Shown: piece by piece, positions 61,362 through 64,000 of the stretch
How positions within the stretch are numbered: the first letter of the stretch is position 1
Layout of the letters: each line of letters starts with the position of its first letter
Source: Fen-1135 sp963705275
GTDB lineage: Bacteria > Desulfobacterota > Syntrophia > Syntrophales > UBA2185
Length of the DNA: 64,000 nt
Direction: 5' to 3'
Assembly: GCA_963705275.1 (NCBI GenBank)
Contig: OY970063.1
Coordinates: 2,046,001-2,110,000 of the forward strand
Made by a program: the position numbers and the translations under genes
Notes under the pieces: generated by a model
The model's database searches: none
What the model saw: only the letters and a program-made list of their open reading frames with translations
What the model was told of the DNA's origin: nothing

Positions 61362-61811
61362 ATGGAAATCAAATATCAATTCTGGTTAGAAAATAAAGGG
61401 AAAGTTGTTTTATCTAAGACCTGCGAGGATCTACTTCGCGGCATCGATGAACTGCATAGCCTTTACGCCTTCGCAAAGCTCCTCAACAAATCATACAGTA
61501 ATGCCTGGAGAAAAATTAGGACATCGGAAAAACTTCTCGGATTCAAGCTGGTGGAGACAAAGGGACCGGGAAAGAGTTTGTATCTCACGGAAGGGGCCAA
61601 AGCTATAATAGAGATAATCGACACACTCGAAAAGAATACAGAGGCGTTCATCAATCATTATTGGGGGGACCCTGATTACAAGGGCGATCTATCCCTCATC
61701 ACAAACTCATCAATAAGAAAACCTCACAAAAAAGTAAGCGTACCCGATGAAATGTACACTGAAAAGGATGGCTCCAGGACAAAGAGAAAGGCGTCGGATG
61801 CCGCCCGCTGA
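61362..61811 (+). CDS. ModE N-terminal-domain regulator (copy 3)
   Basis: 149 residues. EIKYQFWLENKGKVVLSKTC, DELHSLYAFAKLLNKSYSNA and WRKIRTSEKLLGFKL align with copies 1 and 2, less closely. The C-terminal 50 residues are basic (SSIRKPHKKVS, KDGSRTKRKA) and not a TOBE domain. Directly upstream of the modABC operon and of palindromes 3 and 4. Confidence 0.82.
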   Translation: MEIKYQFWLENKGKVVLSKTCEDLLRGIDELHSLYAFAKLLNKSYSNAWRKIRTSEKLLGFKLVETKGPGKSLYLTEGAKAIIEIIDTLEKNTEAFINHYWGDPDYKGDLSLITNSSIRKPHKKVSVPDEMYTEKDGSRTKRKASDAAR

Positions 61812-61929
61812 AACGGCATTTGCATCACGCACTTCTTTGAGTCGTTTTTTCGTACAAAGGCAGTGTCATCAAAATCGGCGCTGCCTTTCTGATTTCGCCC
61901 TTCTATACTACATTATATTTAATAATTGT

Positions 61930-61947
61930 TATGTCATATATGACATA
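61930..61947. promoter_or_regulatory. shared palindrome, site 3 (candidate ModE-like operator)
   Basis: TATGTCATATATGACATA, with one more pair on each side (61929-61948). Lies before modA, 31 bases centre to centre from site 4, about three helical turns. Confidence 0.75.
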
Positions 61948-61960
61948 AACTTCTTGACTT

Positions 61961-61978
61961 TATGTTAGAAATAACATA
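61961..61978. promoter_or_regulatory. shared palindrome, site 4 (candidate ModE-like operator)
   Basis: TATGTTAGAAATAACATA, extended by two pairs on each side to 61959-61980. A TTGACT box at 61954-61959 lies between sites 3 and 4, so a regulator here would overlap the modA promoter. Confidence 0.75.
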
Positions 61979-62071
61979 AAGAGAACGCCATCTTTATTCC
62001 CCCTGTCGCACATTTGGGATCATTTTTTGCTGTCTATCATGCTAAAGCCAGCACAATATCAGGTGTAAAGA

Positions 62072-62815
62072 ATGAAACGGTGCTTATTTTTTCCCCTGGT
62101 TTTTTCGGTGCTTATCTATTCCATTCCGGCTATTGCAGCCGAATCGCTTAACGTTGCCGTTGCGGCGAATTTCATGCAACCATTTAAAGAGATCGCGAAA
62201 TTATTTGAATCAAAGAACATGATTTCCACCAGTGGAACCTTTGCCTCCTCAGGCCATCTTGCGGGTCAGATCATAAATGGAGCCCCTTATGATATTTTCC
62301 TGTCGGCAGACGAGGAACGGCCCGCGACGCTCTTCCAAAAAGGCCTTGCGGAGAAACCTTTTGTTTACGCTCGTGGCCGGGTTGTCCTCTGGTCGGCAAA
62401 AAAAGAACTGTGCGGCGTATCAGGCTGGCAGGCGGTTGTCAAGCATCCCTCCGTGAAAAAAATTGCCGTTGCCTCGCCAAAGGTAGCACCCTATGGGGCA
62501 GCGTCTATGACCGCCATAGAACAAAGCCGCCTTCTGAATGTGGTACAGAATAAACTTGTCTATCCGGAAAACATCGCCCAGGCCTTTCAATACGCCGCGA
62601 CAGAGAGTGCGGATGCCGCCTTCTGCGCCCTTTCGGCGGCATTATCGGAGCAAGGCAAAAAGGGCTGTTATTTTGAGGTTGATGAAGCTCCCCCCATCGT
62701 GCAGGGAGGATGCATACTGATGCGGGCAAAGGACAGAGAAGCAGTGAAAAAATTCGCGAATTTCCTCAATTCCCCGGAGGCAAATTCCATAAGAAAGAAA
62801 TACGGATACAAATAA
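62072..62815 (+). CDS. modA: molybdate/tungstate ABC transporter, substrate-binding protein
   Basis: 247 residues with a signal peptide (FFPLVFSVLIYSIPAIA-AE). Core LNVAVAANFMQPFKEIAKLF, TFASSGHLAGQIINGAPYDI, VASPKVAPYGAASMTAIE and the C-terminal FLNSPEANSIRKKYGY are ModA-like. Binds the oxyanion in the periplasm. Two palindromes lie upstream. Specificity (Mo or W) is not decided by sequence. Confidence 0.93.
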   Translation: MKRCLFFPLVFSVLIYSIPAIAAESLNVAVAANFMQPFKEIAKLFESKNMISTSGTFASSGHLAGQIINGAPYDIFLSADEERPATLFQKGLAEKPFVYARGRVVLWSAKKELCGVSGWQAVVKHPSVKKIAVASPKVAPYGAASMTAIEQSRLLNVVQNKLVYPENIAQAFQYAATESADAAFCALSAALSEQGKKGCYFEVDEAPPIVQGGCILMRAKDREAVKKFANFLNSPEANSIRKKYGYK

Positions 62816-62818
62816 GTT

Positions 62819-63484
62819 GTGGATTGGCAGCCCTTTTTCCTATCTTTGAAACTCGCCGCGGTCAGCACCTTTCTGCTTATTATCCTCGCGGCGCCCCTGG
62901 CGTATACCCTCGCCCTCGCCCGTTTCGCGGGAAAGGCATTTCTGGAGGCGTTGATTAATTTGCCGATGGCTCTACCTCCTACGGTGTTGGGATTTTATCT
63001 TCTTGTCATCATGGGGCCAAAAGGCTTCCTCGGCCGCTACTGGGAGACCATTACCGGCTCTCCCCTCATCTTCACATTTCAGGGAATTGTTATTGCCCTT
63101 CTTATTTATTGTTTACCGTTCGCCATTCAGCCCATGAAGGCCGCCTTCGAAAAGATCGATCGCAGCATGCTGGAAAGCGCGTATGTTCTGGGGCTTTCCC
63201 CGCTGTCCACATTTCTCCGGGTCATTATCCCCAACAGCGTAAGCGGGCTTGCGGCGGCAGCTATCCTTGTCTTCATCCACAGCATCGGCGCCTTCGGTGT
63301 GCTCCTCATGGTGGGCGGCAGCATTCCGGGAGAGACGAAAGTGGCATCCATTGCCATATATGAAGCGGTCGAATCCCTCGCGTACAGGGAGGCGGGGTTG
63401 ATGTGCCTGGTATTGATCCCGATCAGCTATTCCTTTCTTCTCCTTCTCAACCTGATTACCAGGAGGAGTAAGGCATGGAGCTGA
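62819..63484 (+). CDS. modB: molybdate/tungstate ABC transporter permease
   Basis: 221 residues from GTG 62819. Five helices; the coupling loop AAFEKIDRSMLESAYVLGLS P and VIIPNSVSGLAAAAIL, plus MALPPTVLGFYLL, are typical of ModB. Starts three bases after modA and overlaps modC by 10. Confidence 0.93.
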   Translation: MDWQPFFLSLKLAAVSTFLLIILAAPLAYTLALARFAGKAFLEALINLPMALPPTVLGFYLLVIMGPKGFLGRYWETITGSPLIFTFQGIVIALLIYCLPFAIQPMKAAFEKIDRSMLESAYVLGLSPLSTFLRVIIPNSVSGLAAAAILVFIHSIGAFGVLLMVGGSIPGETKVASIAIYEAVESLAYREAGLMCLVLIPISYSFLLLLNLITRRSKAWS

Positions 63485-64000
63485 AAATATCCGTCAGAAA
63501 ACGGCTCCCGTTGTTTGAACTTGATGTCTCCTTCTCATGTTCACAGGATAAGCTTTTAGTGATCATTGGGCCGTCCGGCGCCGGCAAGACGACTATCATC
63601 AGGATGCTCGCCGGCCTGGACAAACCGGACGAAGGAACCATTACATTCGATGGAGAGACATGGCTGGACACGAAGAAAGGCATTTTTGTTCCCCCGCAGA
63701 GACGCAAGCTGGGATATGTGTTTCAGGATTATCCACTCTTCCCCCATCTTAATGTTCAGAAAAACATAGCCTTTGCCGCGCAGGACGAAGCCTGCGTGGA
63801 AATGCTGATGAAACGTTTTGATATCTGGCATCTCCGGGACAGGAAAGTGACCATGATCTCCGGGGGTGAGCGTCAGCGCGCAGCTATCTGTCAGAACCTG
63901 GCCCGCAAACCCCGCGTCCTCCTTTTGGACGAACCTCTTTCCGCCCTGGACGCTGTCACCCGCAAGACCCTCCGGACGGAGATCAAGCAATTGAAGGGGG
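63475..64000 (+). CDS. modC: molybdate/tungstate ABC transporter ATPase (runs off the window)
   Basis: First 175 residues from ATG 63475 (AGGAGGAGT upstream): Walker A GPSGAGKTTIIRMLAG, Q-loop YVFQDYPLFPHL, signature SGGERQRAAI, Walker B VLLLDEPLSALD. The H-loop and any C-terminal TOBE domain lie beyond base 64000. Overlaps the modB end by 10 bases. Confidence 0.93.
   Translation, partial: MELKISVRKRLPLFELDVSFSCSQDKLLVIIGPSGAGKTTIIRMLAGLDKPDEGTITFDGETWLDTKKGIFVPPQRRKLGYVFQDYPLFPHLNVQKNIAFAAQDEACVEMLMKRFDIWHLRDRKVTMISGGERQRAAICQNLARKPRVLLLDEPLSALDAVTRKTLRTEIKQLKG

Overview
The window reads as chromosomal DNA of a strictly anaerobic, formate- and organic-acid-metabolising bacterium, most like a syntrophic Desulfobacterota (Deltaproteobacteria-type) member. 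The evidence is gene content: a tungsten or molybdenum aldehyde oxidoreductase, ADP-forming acyl-CoA synthetase, a four-subunit 2-oxoacid:ferredoxin oxidoreductase, two selenocysteine formate dehydrogenases, cobalamin salvage, nickel uptake and nickel-pincer cofactor synthesis. The assignment is inferred from content, not from a phylogenetic marker.

Layout. 1-3.3 kb: start of an aldehyde ferredoxin oxidoreductase with its ferredoxin, a cold-shock gene and small genes. 3.7-6 kb: C39-like peptidase, DUF2156 and GNAT genes, and the 5' stub of a yjbQ-like gene. 6.2-8.8 kb: an AT-richer island with an AbiTii-domain protein, a probable PD-(D/E)XK nuclease and an RNase H-like gene, possibly a defence locus. 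9-13.7 kb: MFS, HAD phosphatase, ADP-forming acyl-CoA synthetase and a bacterial cereblon-like (CULT) protein. 13.9-16.6 kb: cobalamin riboswitch with terminator followed by cobU-cobT-cobS. 16.6-26.5 kb: MFS exporter, aminotransferase, ABC-2 exporter, cobO, M24 peptidase, DUF2284, beta-CASP nuclease, TonB-like protein, tadA. 26.5-29.9 kb: two tRNA-Ser genes, SRP RNA, dnaX-ybaB-recR. 30-36.3 kb: por-type genes directly followed by NuoE/NuoF/NuoG-like genes. 36.5-41.2 kb: DUF2284, GNAT, SDR, old yellow enzyme, MarR and a QueG-like protein. 41.4-44.1 kb: larE-larB-larC. 44.3-49.8 kb: two secreted thiol proteins, nikR, the nickel ECF transporter and an outer-membrane barrel. 49.8-64 kb: three ModE-N-terminal-domain regulators interleaved with a periplasmic formate dehydrogenase operon, a cytoplasmic formate dehydrogenase with an OFA transporter, and modABC, which runs off the window.

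How they fit. Formate dehydrogenases, the aldehyde oxidoreductase and modABC form a molybdenum/tungsten theme. A shared palindrome, TATGTYA-N4-TRACATA, occurs four times: before each formate dehydrogenase operon and twice before modA; it is a candidate operator for the ModE-like proteins. A second theme is nickel: nikR and nikM each carry a GTGnnAC-N13-ATAGCAC element, next to the transporter, and the lar genes lie nearby. dnaX contains an in-frame A AAA AAG slip site with a gamma-like product predicted.

Quality warning. Six otherwise well-conserved genes (RNase H-like, MFS, cobS, nuoE-like, SDR, fdhB) are broken by seven frameshifts, all of the same sign (one surplus base each), and each gene regains a family-typical length on correction. 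Systematic sequence error is the simplest reading.
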